The notes: generated from the letters alone by a model not told the origin. A stretch of DNA of 64,000 nucleotides from Apostichopus japonicus (GCF_037975245.1 NC_092582.1:22964577-23028576), one strand, 5' to 3'. Counted from the first letter of the stretch, positions 1 through 12,369 are shown. Numbers and translations: made by a program.

Positions 1-345
1 ATTAAGTACAAGAAACCCATTGTTTACTGTGGAGGTCAAAGGTCATTTAGGGTCACTAGGGGTTAAATTGTCAAAACCTTGTAAACACGATATCTCAAGA
101 GAATTGTTTTGGGCAGACCTCATGTTTAGTGTGTGGATGTATCACATTGAGTACATGAGGTCTATTGTTTTCTGTGGAGGTCAAAGGTCATTTGGGTTCA
201 CCAGAGGTCAAAATGTTGAAACCTTGTTAACACAATATATCTCAAGAAGGGAAGCTTGGGCAGACCTCATATTTGGTGTGTAGATGAACCACATTGAGCA
301 CAAGAAGCCTATTTTCTGTGGAGTTCAAATGTCATTTTCGATATC
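1..345. repeat. Tandem repeat, about 145-bp unit, over two copies
   Basis: The phrase CTGTGGAGGTCAAAGGTCAT starts at 27 and again at 172, and a decayed third start is at 316, giving a period of 144-145 bp. Each of the first two units holds AGGTCA-A-AGGTCA (33-45 and 178-190), a perfect DR1 arrangement. A related pair of units lies in the opposite orientation at 36545-36795. The left end of the array is cut by the window edge. The short open frame across it is a by-product of the repeat and is not called as a gene. Confidence 0.8.
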
Positions 346-2095
346 TTGAATTTTATTTAAGATATCTCAAATTGTCTTTTAGATATCAAGAAACAAATCA
401 AAGAAAAACAAAAGGAAACATTATTTAAGATATATCGAATTGAATTCTGGCGGATTGGCACTTTAACGGGGCAGTCATTCAGTGTTTCCATAAATCAAGA
501 TCCCATTTCTTTAGATCAGGTTACCCTAACTGGGTGAATGAACCCTCAGGGGTGCGTGAGTCCATCCCAGGGGGTTCGTGAGACGTTTCTGGAAGTCAAA
601 ACTAGAGTACTTTTTGTTGAACTAAAATCTAATATGTAATATAATTTAGTAATGTACAAAAGTCGTATGTATCGACAAACTCTTTTTATATACCCATATG
701 TTGCCATAGTAGTACCGTACGGTGCATGTGATAAAAAAAACAGGAGCATCCGTCTCATCGTGTGTGATGGGTGATCGATGCGTGATACAATTCGTGATCT
801 GATCTTGAAGCTTCCAAATAAATATTTGTTCATCTCTTGTTTTATGAACTTGATCTTTTACGAAGCACTGCTATGCGTATTATAGTATAATAATGACTCA
901 GATCGTGTCTCAAAAAGTTGAGGGTTCGTGGACAACTTTGACATCCACAGGGGGTTCGGGGGGGGGGGTAAAGTTAGGGAAATCCTGCTTTAGACCTGAC
1001 AATTTCCTTAGATTTTTTAAGATTTCAGTTTACTGAAAGGCAAAGGGGTCCACAAAGGCACATAAAGGGCATATTATTCAGCTTCTAGCAGCAGTGGCGG
1101 GCTTCGGAGCGTGTTATGAATACGTATAGCGTGGCAATGTGAGCTACAAATAAACTACCGACGGGACAAGCATATAAATAAATGATTTTCCTCCGCTCCA
1201 TGCATTAGCAAATTTTCTTGATTTTCTTTCATATCCGTAACATTTCTAGAATTCCGGGTCATGAATTTCCTTTGATTTCTGTAAGGTTTCCGTGATTTCA
1301 CTTATATCAAGAAATTCTTTGAAATTTACCTTCACTCAACGATTTTCCTTACAATCAGAAAATTTCATTGAAAGTGGAAGTACTGATAAGACTACTTATT
1401 CGCGTTCATTCAGTTCAGAGGAATGTAACGTGTACCGGAAACACAAGTTTGGATATCTCAAATTCTCGATATCTCTAATTCAATTTAGTGTGTGAGTCAA
1501 TGTGGCTTTTAATTGGCGTATTCTACCAGGTTAAGGTACCGTGGTTACCAACAGAAAGATAAAAAAGTGCAGTCACTATGGTGCCTGCTTTTAGTATCCG
1601 GTTGTCGTCTGGGTTAAAACAGCTGCCCAATCAGAGCAGCGAATCTGGGATATCAACAGAGGGCAGTAACTGAGTGAGCTTTTTGACGGAGGGCAGGGGG
1701 TGGGGGAGGGGTTAGGGTGGAGGAGGGCGGTTCTATAGATAAAACTTTAGAGTTTCAGGGTTACACAACTTTCCCTCTTGTTTTGAGTTTTAAAAAAAAG
1801 GAAAGTAGCTAATTTATGATGAACAATAGATGATGTATATTCAAAAATACCAACAATAGACTAAAATTGAAGAAGAATTTCTCTTAGTACAGCATAAGTC
1901 AATTTATTTTACTTTGCTCTGTGTTGCAAAAGAACTAAAAGAAAAAGAAAAAAAAGGGGGGGGGGAGAGAAAGCAACGAAAATCGAATAAGATATATCAA
2001 ATAAAAATGGAAATATCTTAACATAATGGGTAAAAATGAACTTTTGAAGTAACGTGACGTGCGCATTTTTCGGTACATTTTTGTATATGTAATAC
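346..2095. other. Intergenic, no gene seen
   Basis: AT-rich DNA with short low-complexity patches, including a G run near 958-968 and an A/G-rich run at 1940-1968. Short open frames here show no recognisable domain or splice pattern. No RNA gene is seen. Confidence 0.5.
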
Positions 2096-3530
2096 TAGAC
2101 CGGCAGCCCAGAGCACTTTGATCAAACGAACGAGGTACCAATATCTGAGTATTGGAACATTTGTGGAAAAACCCAGTATATCCAAAAGTGGACGTCTGCC
2201 GTGGTCGCTCTGCTGCATGTGGCCCATGGGGCCGGTTAAAGGGGGCCAAAAAATGCATCTGATCAAACGAACGAGGTACCACTTGAAACCAATGTCAACT
2301 TAATGCATGAATGCCACAAAGTAATGAATGGCCCATGACAGACAAATTTTCTGCTGCAAAGGGCCCGCCAGACGCCCCCAAATATGGCCCAAATGCCCAT
2401 TATCGTAGCATTGACCCAGATTAAATATGCAAGGTACCACTCAAAACCGGTTTGGAATGTTCGGGTTGACCTTACAGACTATGGAAATAATCATGCCAGA
2501 CAAATTTTCTGCTACAAAGGGCCCGCCAGACGCCCCAAAAGGGCCCCTTAAAATGAATTTGATCAAACGAACGAGGTACCACTTGAAACCAATGTCAACT
2601 TAATGCATGAATGCCACAAAGTACTGAATGGCCCATGCCAGACAAATTTTCTACTGCTAAGGGCCCGCCAGACGCCCCCAAATATGGCCCAAATGCCCAT
2701 TAGCGTAGCATTGACCCAGATTAAATATGCAAGGTACCACTCAAAATCGGTTTGGAATGTTCGGGTTGATCTTACAGACTATGGAAATCATCATGCCAGA
2801 CAAATTTTCTGCTACAAAGGGCCCGCCAGACGCCCCAAAAGGGCCCATAAAAATGCATTTGATCAAACGAACGAGGTACCACTTGAAACCAATGTCAACT
2901 TAATGCATGAATGCCACAAAGTACTGAATGGCCTATGCCAGACAAATTTTCTGCTGCTAAGGGCCCGCCAGACGCCCCCAAATATGGCCCAAATGCCCAT
3001 TAGCGTAGCATTGACCCAGATTAAATATGCAAGGTACCACTCAAAATCGGTTTGGAATGTTCGGGTTGATCTTACAGACTATGGAAATCATCATGCCAGA
3101 CAAATTTTCTGCTACAAAGGGCCCGCCAGACGCCCCAAAAGGGCCCATAAAAATGCATTTGATCAAACGAACGAGGTACCACCTTAAACCAATGTCAACT
3201 TAATGCATGAATGCCACAAAGTACTGAATGGCCTATGCCAGACAAATTTTCTACTGCTAAGGGCCCGCCAGACGCCCCCAAATATGGCCCAAAATGCCCA
3301 TTATCGTAGCATTGACCCAGATTAAATATGCAAGATACCACTCAAAACCGGTTTGGATCCACACAAAAACAATATTAAATGCAAAGGTACTTTCCACAGA
3401 GTAAAGAACTGCCAATGCAAGACAAATTTTCTTCTGCATAAGTCCCACCAGATAGAAAGAATAGGTGGCCCAATGTGGCCCTATATATGGGTCTAAAGAA
3501 TTGGATATATGTGCCTTGTAACATGACATT
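2096..3530 (+). repeat. Left arm of the foldback element
   Basis: After a 142-bp first spacing, three 300-bp units follow, then a diverged inner part (3360-3530) rich in GCAAGACAAATTTTCTTCTG-like text. Each unit has two half-related segments, both containing GCCAGACAAATTTTCT followed by GGGCCCGCCAGACGCCCC. Because 300 is divisible by 3, an open frame runs through several units; it is best read as a by-product of the period. Confidence 0.75.
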
Positions 3531-3741
3531 TCAAGCTCATGATTATATTGTTTCCAGCATAAATTGGAGTTACTGTATACAAGACCAGTGTTTTATCTTA
3601 TTTAGCTATTCGCTGCTCTAAGCAAAGTAAAGATAACACTTTCACCTAAGCCTCTAAATATTTTGGGATTTGCTGGCCTGGGCAAAAATTACAGTTCCCC
3701 ACATTATAATTCTAACACTCTGAGGAAGAGTCTAGCCTGGC

Positions 3742-3957
3742 TTGGATCCACAGAACTACGGTTGGAAGAGCAAGAATGGGTGCTACAGCCCTGACTGGTT
3801 TGAGGGACCGGCTCTCCCAGATCATCTATTCCAAGAGGGGGAACTGAGCGAAGATTTTCAAAGTAGCCGACCAGACGTGGCTTCCGAGTTTGATGGCGAT
3901 GATTCAAGTACTGAACCATCTTGGAGTGATGACTCCGACAATGAAACATTGATTTGA
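3742..3957 (+). CDS. Hypothetical acidic ORF in the core of the foldback element
   Basis: A 71-codon frame with a C-terminal half rich in Asp, Glu and Ser (around residues 50-70). It lies in the unique core between the arms, where a transposase gene or its remnant might be expected. I see no catalytic triad, zinc finger or helix-turn-helix. Acidic Ser/Asp-rich stretches occur at the N-termini of several transposase-derived proteins, so a decayed 5' exon is possible, but nothing here proves it is a gene. Confidence 0.15.
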   Translation: MDPQNYGWKSKNGCYSPDWFEGPALPDHLFQEGELSEDFQSSRPDVASEFDGDDSSTEPSWSDDSDNETLI

Positions 3958-4512
3958 GCTTCCATTGTCTTTTTAGAATCAAGTTCATGGGAATACTTAA
4001 TTTTCATAAACTTAGAGATCTGTCTGAATGGCAAATGCAGTGTCTTTTTACAATGCACACACTCCAGTGTTTAATCACTGTCAAGAGACATGAATTCTCA
4101 GTTCTTATACTTCGAACCTAACATGTGTCATGTTCAGAGTAATCACATAATGATCTTTTGTTACTATCTTTGCCAATTATGATTTTAGTACATTTAAACT
4201 AGCAAGATGACTTTCTTCAAAGGTAAAAGATCCCTTCATAGATGAAAACAAAAACCCTCATCTAGCATTCATATTTCTGAAAAATGGATGCCACATCTAT
4301 TTGTTGGACTTGTTACAAGCTATTCGAATTGAATTAGTGTAATGATGGAAGTTCTAAAAGACCAAGATGGAGTAATATACGCCAATTACTCATTTTATAT
4401 TTTGTATCAGGGAATGGAGTCATACGTGGTGATATCAGTATTTGTTTGTTCAATCTTAGCATTTTAAGTCCTTTAAAGAGTGTACCTAGCATAAAGGTAC
4501 ATATACATTTCT

Positions 4513-4605
4513 ATGCTTCAATTATGTATCTTTTAAAAACCATATTGGACAGTTTCAACTTGAAACTGTCCAATATGGTTTTTAAAAGATACATAATTGA
4601 AGCAT
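4513..4605. repeat. Perfect 93-bp palindrome with 46-nt arms
   Basis: The left arm 4513-4558 and the right arm 4560-4605 are exact reverse complements around a single C at 4559. The centre reads GACAGTTTCAACTTGAAAC. It lies 20 bp from the midpoint (4539) of the foldback element. The DNA on both sides of it is not complementary, so it is a separate hairpin and not just the meeting point of the arms. Confidence 0.95.
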
Positions 4606-5274
4606 TACTTTCAACCCAAACCTTTATCGTTAAGTACACGTTATAAAGCATTTTCACCATTGTTTGATAATTGTTTCTTTGTCTGAGCTTAAGAAACAAA
4701 ACATAATCTCTTTTGTTCGACTACATGTATGTCTTAAGATGACACTTAAGCGTTCTTTCTCAAGATTTTAAACTTTGTAGATTTACAATAACGTAAACAC
4801 AGTGTTTTAAGATACAAAATGATTTTTGGTTTCTTATTTACAATACATAAACTGATTTTAATCTGCTCCAGTGTTTCCAGCGAAACAAAGTAACTGTCAA
4901 GTTAAACACTGCTCACGATACAAAGTACTGACTGGATAAAAGGAAAAAGAATAGATAAAAGGAACAAGAATGGATTTGAGAATGCATTATAACTGTCAGG
5001 ATCTCCCTCAAAGACTGAGTTCGCGTCATTTTTGTTTTGCTCAATGAAATGTTCAGTAATTGATACACCTACTAGTATACTAATCTCATTATTCCATTGG
5101 CCTATGTAGCGGGAAGGAATTTGAATAATTCAGGATGTTCTTGATTGTTATAGATTGGTTTCTTGTGGCATCTTAACTATTTAAACTGCATATTTCTTAT
5201 ACATGTGGAGGGCCTTTTGCAGAAGAAAATTTGTATTGCATTGGCATTTCTTTACTCTGTGGAATGTTACAAAT

Positions 5275-6982
5275 GTCATGTCACAAGGCACATATATTCT
5301 GCATCAATATACAATCCATTAGGCCCATATAGGGCCGCATTGGGCAACCTATTCTTTCTATCTGGTGGGACCTATGCAGAAGAAAATTTGTCTTGCATTG
5401 GCAGTTCTTTAATCTGTGGAAAGTACCTTTGCATTTGATATTGGTTTTTTTGTGGTACCAACTATGATTGATCATAGCCCATTTGGAGGCCCTTTTTTTT
5501 AGTGTGTCTGTTGGCCCCTTTGTAGCAGAAAATTTGTCTGGCATGATTATTTGCATAGTCTGTAAGATCAACCCGAACATTCCAAACCGGTTTTGAGTAG
5601 TACCTTGCATATTTAATCTGGGTCAATGCTACGATAATGGGCATTTGGGCCATATTTGGGGGCGTCTGGCGGGCCCTTAGCAGCAGAAAATTTGTCTGGC
5701 ATGGGCCATTCATTACTTTGTGGCATTCATGCATTAAGTTGACATTGGTTTCAAGTGGTACCTCGTTCGTTTGATCAAATTCATTTTAAGGGGCCCTTTC
5801 GGGGCGTCTGGCGGGCCCTTTGTAGCAGAAAATTTGTCTGGCATGATTATTTCCATAGTCTGTAAGGTCAACCCGAACATTCCAAACCGGTTTTGAGTGG
5901 TACCTTGCATATTTAATCTGGGTCAATGCTACGATAATGGGCATTTGGGCCATATTTGGGGGCGTCTGGCGGGCCCTTAGCAGCAGAAAATTTGTCTGAC
6001 ATGGGCCATTCATTACTTTGTGGCATTCATGCATTAAGTTGACATTGGTTTCAAGTGGTACCTCGTTCGTTTGATCAAATTCATTTTAGGGGCCCTTTTG
6101 GGGCGTCTGGCGGGCCCTTTGTAGCAGAAAATTTGTCTGGCATGATTATTTGCATAGTCTGTAAGGTCAACCCGAACATTCCAAACCGGTTTTGAGTGGT
6201 ACCTTGCATATTTAATCTGGGTCAATGCTACGATAATGGGCATTTGGGCCATATTTGGGGGCGTCTGGCGGGCCCTTAGCAGCAGAAAATTTGTCTGACA
6301 TGGGCCATTCATTACTTTGTGGCATTCATGCATTAAGTTGACATTGGTTTCAAGTGGTACCTCGTTCGTTTGATCAAATTCATTTTAAGGGGCCCTTTTG
6401 GGGCGTCTGGCGGGCCCTTTGTAGCAGAAAATTTGTCTGGCATGATTATTTCCATAGTCTGTAAGGTCAACCCGAACATTCCAAACCGGTTTTGAGTGGT
6501 ACCTTGCATATTTAATCTGGGTCAATGCTACGATAATGGGCATTTGGGCCATATTTGGGGGCGTCTGGCGGGCCCTTAGCAGCAGAAAATTTGTCTGGCA
6601 TGGGCCATTCATTACTTTGTGGCATTCATGCATTAAGTTGACATTGGTTTCAAGTGGTACCTCGTTCGTTTGATCAGATGCATTTTTAGGGGCCCTTTTG
6701 GGGCGTCTGGCGGGCCCTTTGCAGCAGAAAATTTGTCTGTCATGGGCCATTCAGTACTATGTGGCATTCATGCATTAAGTTGACATTGGTTTCAAGTGGT
6801 ACCTCGTTCGTTTGATCAGATGCATTTTTTGGCCCCCTTTAACCGGCCCCATGGGCCACATGCAGCAGAGCGACCACGGCAGACGTCCACTTTTGGATAT
6901 ACTGGGTTTTTCCACAAATGTTCCAATACTCAGATATTGGTACCTCGTTCGTTTGATCAAAGTGCTCTGGGCTGCCGGTCTA
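5275..6982 (-). repeat. Right arm of the foldback element
   Basis: Reverse complement of the left arm: 300-bp spacing from about 5758 to 6658, then two 141-142-bp spacings to the outer end. It has more full units than the left arm and an extra partial unit at about 6660-6800, so the arms are not identical in copy number. Units within one arm look at least as similar to each other as to units of the other arm. Confidence 0.75.
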
Positions 6983-7456
6983 TACCCTGTATCTTTAATA
7001 ATTTGTAGTAAATTCAACAACAACAAAATGGACTTGCTGTTTACTTAAATGTGTTTTTTTTTCAATTAAATTGAATTGAAAAGCCTTTTTTTTTTTAAAT
7101 TTCTTAAATTGCATGAAAAGATGTAATTGTTTATTTGTTTGCAAAATATGTATGTCATTTAAATAGGCTACTGGCATTTTGACCCTGCTCAAATTTAACA
7201 AACATGTTAAATTACACTTTTACAGTCGACAAGCTAATTCTTTGGACTATAGTAATATCTCAACCTCAGACATTTGTTGAGTACAGGTTACACTCGACTG
7301 CCACAATATGATCTGGGAACAAATAACTATATCCTGACATGCTGAGAATAACGTCTAAGTTGTGTACTCCTGAAGGAAAGCGATACGTTTGAAAACAGAT
7401 AGCAATCTTAAGATGCTAAGCTTTAGAGTCCGATATAATATTCTTGTCGGAGCCTT
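6983..7456. other. 3' flank of desaturase gene D1
   Basis: Unique AT-rich sequence downstream of the D1 stop codon (minus strand). A minus-strand AATAAA lies at 7130-7135, about 320 nt past the stop, and is a candidate polyadenylation signal. No other gene is seen. Confidence 0.4.
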
Positions 7457-10328
7457 TTAATAATCATAGGTATAACCTTTCTCATTTTCTGCATCCACTT
7501 GTCCAACCTTCTGTCGGTTCAATTGTTCATACATAGTTCCATTTCCAGTTTTCTGTGCTCTGGCTTTGATCAAGTCCTTTGGGACAGTCTTTAAGTTGTA
7601 TGCTTGTCCAAGGAGGTGCATTAGATCTATGAATTGTGTGGTAGGGTTTACCTTCCAGCGAAATTCGCTCGCTCGATAGTCAAAGGGGAACACGTGGTGG
7701 TAGTTGTGCCATCCTTCCCCCATACCGAAAAGCGAAACCATCATGTTTTCTGCCGGGTCGATGCTTTCGTCGTACGGCCGATTACCCCACATGTGCGCCA
7801 CGCTGTTCACGGACCACGCGATGTGGTATTCCAATATCAAACGGGTGATTCCGGCCATGATGAAAGCATTCCAAATGGATTCGCCCCAGAGGTAGTGGGG
7901 GAGGTAGGTCGGAAGAAAGAACGTGATTATCAGACTAAGCTGGTAGTAATACCTGGAAGGAAATAAAAAGCGAAGACAACTTAATATCATGTTGAATAGT
8001 CGGCTCTAAATGATGGACGCTTCCCCCATCTGAGTGAGAGGGTATAGGTGGGGTATAGTTCTGGCACTGGGGGGGGGGGATTATGTACGGCTTGTGACTA
8101 TGATTTTACCACAAGTGTTTTATGTTGAGGTAGCGGTATACATAACGGGAAATTGGGGGGGGGGGCGGAAGGCGGTAAGGTAAGGAGTATTTGTTTTTAG
8201 CTCAAACTGTGGTCGTCACCGTGCCCAACGTCTTTGTACACACATACTTCAACAAGCTCTTTGTAGTGACATTCATGAAGCAGGAGAAAAAGTTTGTAGA
8301 TGAGGGCAGGAAGTTTGAAGGGGGGGACAATAGCGGGGCAGGAGGGGGGGCGAGAGGGGATGTTCTCAAACGACTGACCAACTTGATGCTCAAATTTGAG
8401 AAGTGACGTCATCGGTATCCAATTTGCAATGAAAAAAAATTATGTCCAAGTCTGATCTCCCTTTTCAAATAAACTCAACACAAAAAAATGAAAACATTCG
8501 ATACTGCTTCATGCTCATAGCTTATACTCATATAATTAGTATTTATACTAACCAGCCCTACATCCACCCAATCTGATTGAGGAGAAATATATAAATACAC
8601 ATACTTATACGATAACTTTACGGAATACGCCAACCCTATAACCCCCCCCCGTACGCACCCCCACCCTACCCACCCCCTGCAAACAACCTTATATCCCATC
8701 ACGGTACTCACTTGTGTTGATAATAAACCACAGGATCGTTCAGCAGGTCACTGCAATCAATTCCACCACCTCGCTTGATCACATCCGGGTGTTTTTTGAC
8801 CATCAACCAACCAATGTGCGAAAAGAAGAATCCCCTTTTAGCATTGTGAGGGTCTGCGTTAGTATCGGTGAATTTATGGTGGGCGCGATGGTCCCTGGCC
8901 CAAGTGAATATAGAATTCTAAAATCAAAATAAAACAACAGTGAAAAGAGAACGCGTTTTGAATACAGGTAACGTATGCATTAACCTAAAAGACTGTGCAC
9001 TGAATCTTAGTTTTAAGTGTACCAGTTATATACCAAGAGCAGGCGGTCACAGTAATGTTTCTTGCTGGGGAAGGATAAGGCGGTGGGGGGGGGGGGTAAG
9101 GCGGTGGGGGGAGGGAGGGGCGATTAATGGGAAGACTGAATGAGTCTCATTTGGGGAACAAACTGAGAGGACGAAATCGAAGGGGGGGGGGATGGGGGTG
9201 GGGGAAGCAAAAGCAGTCGATTTTTTTGGATTGTGCCTAGATATCGTGTCATTTCAATATGCAGGAGCTAAAGAATTTACGAGGAGAACGGGAGGGGCGG
9301 ATGTATTGTCTTCACTATGCCAACTGAATGGGAAGAAATTATGACTAGTAATACCCTCCTCCCACCCTCCTAACCCCCATTTCCTTACCCCTTCTCTCCC
9401 TCCATCGTTCACCACAGCTCTTTAATTTCTTACCTGAAATGCTAGTGTTGAGCAAACAGCTAAGAGAATTCTCATTGGTAGTTTAGCGGAGTAGCCCCTG
9501 TGGCACCACAAGCGATGTGGTCCCGCAGTTACCCCCATGACACCCACAAAGACCAGAACTGTAGCTGCAACGACAAACAAAATATTTGAATGGTTATTGA
9601 ATGTGGGGTGGGTGTGGGGGTGTGGACCGGACTTTTCTGGGAAGTTTCTATTTACATAATATCACATGGTCATACCAATGAAAGTAGCCCTCAATATTGA
9701 GTTTGAACTAAAACTGAAAGAGGAGCAAATTTCCTTTTTAGAGATAAACCCTATCCCTTCCGACTGCACGAACACACGAACGCCCGCCACTTTAATATCC
9801 ACAATTATTCATAATATTCTGAAAAATGTGTTCAAGCCCTTTTAAATTCTCTATTTTATTCTTCACTAGCCTTTTCATCCGTATACACTGGCTTATGTTT
9901 GAAAATCCCCTCCCCTCCGTACACCCCCTCCCCTCCCCTCCCCTCCCCTCCCCTCCCCTCCCCTCCCCCAATGTACCTATTATGCAGACCTATCCCGGTA
10001 GAAACATCGACGTATTTTTAAGATACTTCCTTCAGCAATTTTGTTTTGTTTTAATACGGCAAATATTGAAACGATATTTTTCTTCTTCTTCTTTTGCTGA
10101 AAGTGGACTGGCATAAAATTTTAGATCCGTCTTACCAAAAAGAAGTGTCTTGAAGTTACTCTTCCACGCCACGTCGGTCAAGCCATACAAAGCGATGGCG
10201 TGGAGCACACAATGGGCAAGAACGTTCCCCCAAACGATCTCCATTTTATACTCGAGACTCTCATCTTTAGCCGCCTTACTCGTAGACTTGCTGCTCGTGC
10301 CGTTTGATGTACGGTGGATGTCAGTCAT
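7457..10328 (-). CDS. D1: acyl-CoA delta-9 desaturase (stearoyl-CoA desaturase family), four coding exons
   Basis: Exons on the minus strand: 10136-10328, 9434-9564, 8712-8917 and 7457-7952 (introns 571, 516 and 759 bp, all GT-AG). The join is open for 341 aa. The start is fixed by an in-frame TAA 9 nt upstream of the ATG, unless a 5' exon splices between. The family puts a cis double bond at C9 of saturated acyl-CoAs in the ER membrane, using cytochrome b5, with two irons held by His. Visible ligands: HRLWCH (81-86), HRAHH (118-122), N226/H230 and HNYHH (259-263). Oddities: box I is preceded by Gly-Pro where D2-D4 have Gly-Ala; the Thr four residues before N226 is Ala222; and a C-terminal tail of about 20 residues ending YTYDY is absent from D2-D4. 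It is the most diverged copy and the only one on this strand. The N-terminal phrase YKMEIVW links it to D2. Function class is sure; exact substrate is not. Confidence 0.92.
9924..9969 (-). repeat. (AGGGG)n array in D1 intron 1
   Basis: CCCCT repeats on the plus strand, so the transcribed D1 strand reads AGGGG about eight times, after an interrupted start near 9907. The array lies in intron 1 (9565-10135). Runs of G4 at this spacing could form a G-quadruplex in the pre-mRNA. Confidence 0.85.
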
Positions 10329-12365
10329 CGCTAATTAATCCTTTGAGAAGAAATATACGGAGGCAGTTTCTTCTGAGAAGGACGTATATGTATGCAGTAG
10401 ATGAAAAGAAAAATTAATCAACATATTTTTTAAAACTTGGAAAAGATTACAATTTTCTTTCGTACATTTCCTCAATACCCGTAACCCCCCCCCCCCCCAC
10501 CCCTACTCCCGCAATAAACACACGTTGACACGTTCAGACTGCCAGGCATTAACGATTAAAATGTTCGCTTTATTATATGTCATAACCCAATTACATACAT
10601 ATTTTTTTTTCTCAAACTTTGCATGAAATTTAAAAATAAAAGTAATATCAATAAACGGCAGAATTTTCAAATCAAACTCATCATTAGTGATCGACAGTTT
10701 ATGTTGAAATTGCATCATAGAACATCACAACTGAGATAAAAACCGAAGCAAAAGGCGATATAATCAAAATACAATTTCGAGATAAAATTTCTCCAAATTG
10801 CTTCGTTATGACTCGAAATTTTGTGGAAATTTGGAGATAGGAAGGGGGTGGGTGGGCGGGGGGGAATCGATATTTTGATTTGAAAGTTCGAAATTTCAAA
10901 GTAAAAAAGCAAGATCTCGAGAATATAGCCGACATTCTGAGAGAAAAAAAGACGGAAAAATTCCAGGAAAAACAAGGAGAAAATTTGAAATAAAAAAGTG
11001 GAAATTTGTAGACGAGTCGTGAGGACTTTCAGATTACAGAAATTTCTAGAGAAAAAAAAGAAGAAATTTCGATTAATCATGTAAAATGTTCGCGATAAAA
11101 AAAAAAGAGTGACATTTTTAACGTCCAACTGAGCCATCGCATTTTTAATTTTCATGCAAAGTATATCTATACAAAACTAACATTCTTCGCCGCCCCCCCT
11201 CCCCCACCCCGGCGCACACATGTTTGCCACATAGTTACAATTTCCCCCACTCTATCCCCTCCCCCCAGACTCTTAAGAATCAAATCGTCGACCATGACCG
11301 TTAATAAAGCTTGAAATAAAACATTAAAATAAATCATCATTTCAAAAATGCGCCAATATATATAGTTGCAAGCAATTATATATGATATCGACCCTTCCTT
11401 GCCACTGCATCTATTATTTACAGTATATCTTACCTATCAGATCGGCTACGGAGTGGTCATCACTTTGGTAATTTCAAATTAACTGCTTAAGAGTCGACAC
11501 GCAAGTGAAACATAGAGTTAGTTCAACCTTGTCATCTTGCTTGCATGCTTTCCTAAATTATATGCAGATTGTAACCTTTTGAAGTGGTTATTGTAAATCG
11601 GTCCTTGTGTCTCGTGGTGCAAACATGGCGCCCTTATATTTACTTTACAGATTGATATCAAACTTAGAGATCAGATCCAGAGTACACTCTTATTATTTTT
11701 ATAATAAAGAACCTATCATTGTTCTGTTCGTGATGATGATGATGATTATGAACTTTAATTTTTCTTTTGGTATTCATATCGTCAAATATTTGTCCGTATG
11801 ACAAAGGTAAAACAAACAGACAAACATACAACCTTTATGGAGGTTCTCTAATTAATTCCCTTTTTGATTATAGTTTACTGATTTACCTGATCAATACGGT
11901 AACATAGTTCACTTTGTCTATTATAAGACGAATCACTATTATCTCTTCATATCCATCTGTTCAAAGCATTCTTTAGCCTTTTGCGTGAATTCTGTTTTGC
12001 AATAATACTACCACCAACCATAAAACATAATTTTGGTTCTTGCAAATGTGTTCTGTAAGGAGACGCCGTCGAAGTACCAGTTTTGTGCTGCAGTACATGC
12101 ATGTACATGTAATCTTTGTAGATTATTTTGCTTTGTGGATAAAAAATATAAATATAAAAAAATGTTTATCACTATTTCTATATCATTATTTCTATATCAT
12201 AATATATGCATGACCAAATATCATAACCATTATCAAAATGAAGACATGCATTTGAAGTACTTCGTTTTCTCATCATTATAAAAAGGAAAAACAAAAAACC
12301 AAGCAACTTGATCAACCGCCATCTGAACGAAATGGACAGAGGTTAAGGTCTCGTATACCACATTA
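10329..12365. other. 5' side of D1, no further gene seen
   Basis: Presumed to hold the D1 promoter and any non-coding first exon, but I cannot place either. It contains a C run at about 10485-10499 and a purine-rich, AAATTT-rich stretch at 10780-11150 with many decayed GAAATTT motifs. Open frames in the latter come from this skewed composition. Confidence 0.4.
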
Positions 12366-12369
12366 TTAA

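Larger units (their letters stand above)
2096..6982. mobile_element. Foldback-type DNA element with long tandem-repeat inverted arms
   Basis: The outer ends are inverted copies: TAGACCGGCAGCCCAGAGC at 2096 and its complement ending at 6982. Inward from each end the arms stay complementary for about 1.4-1.7 kb and are built from 300-bp tandem units (motif GATCAAACGAACGAGGTACC at about 2119, 2261, 2561, 2861 and 3161; its complement at about 5758, 6058, 6358, 6658, 6799 and 6939). The centre (about 3540-5160) is unique except for a perfect palindrome. TAC lies on both flanks and may be a 3-bp target duplication, but this is weak. The architecture recalls sea-urchin TU-type foldback elements, whose arms are also tandem repeats. 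No transposase is seen, so it is probably non-autonomous. Confidence 0.75.

Noticed and set aside
2603-3187. 194-codon ORF and its relatives at 5462-6750 as a real repeat protein
   Set aside because: The period of the DNA repeat is 300 bp, divisible by three, so any open phase stays open through the array. No start context, splice pattern or known fold supports translation, though it cannot be fully excluded.
8191-8406. Small plus-strand ORF within D1 intron 3
   Set aside because: Low-complexity G-rich end, no domain, and antisense to a well-defined intron.
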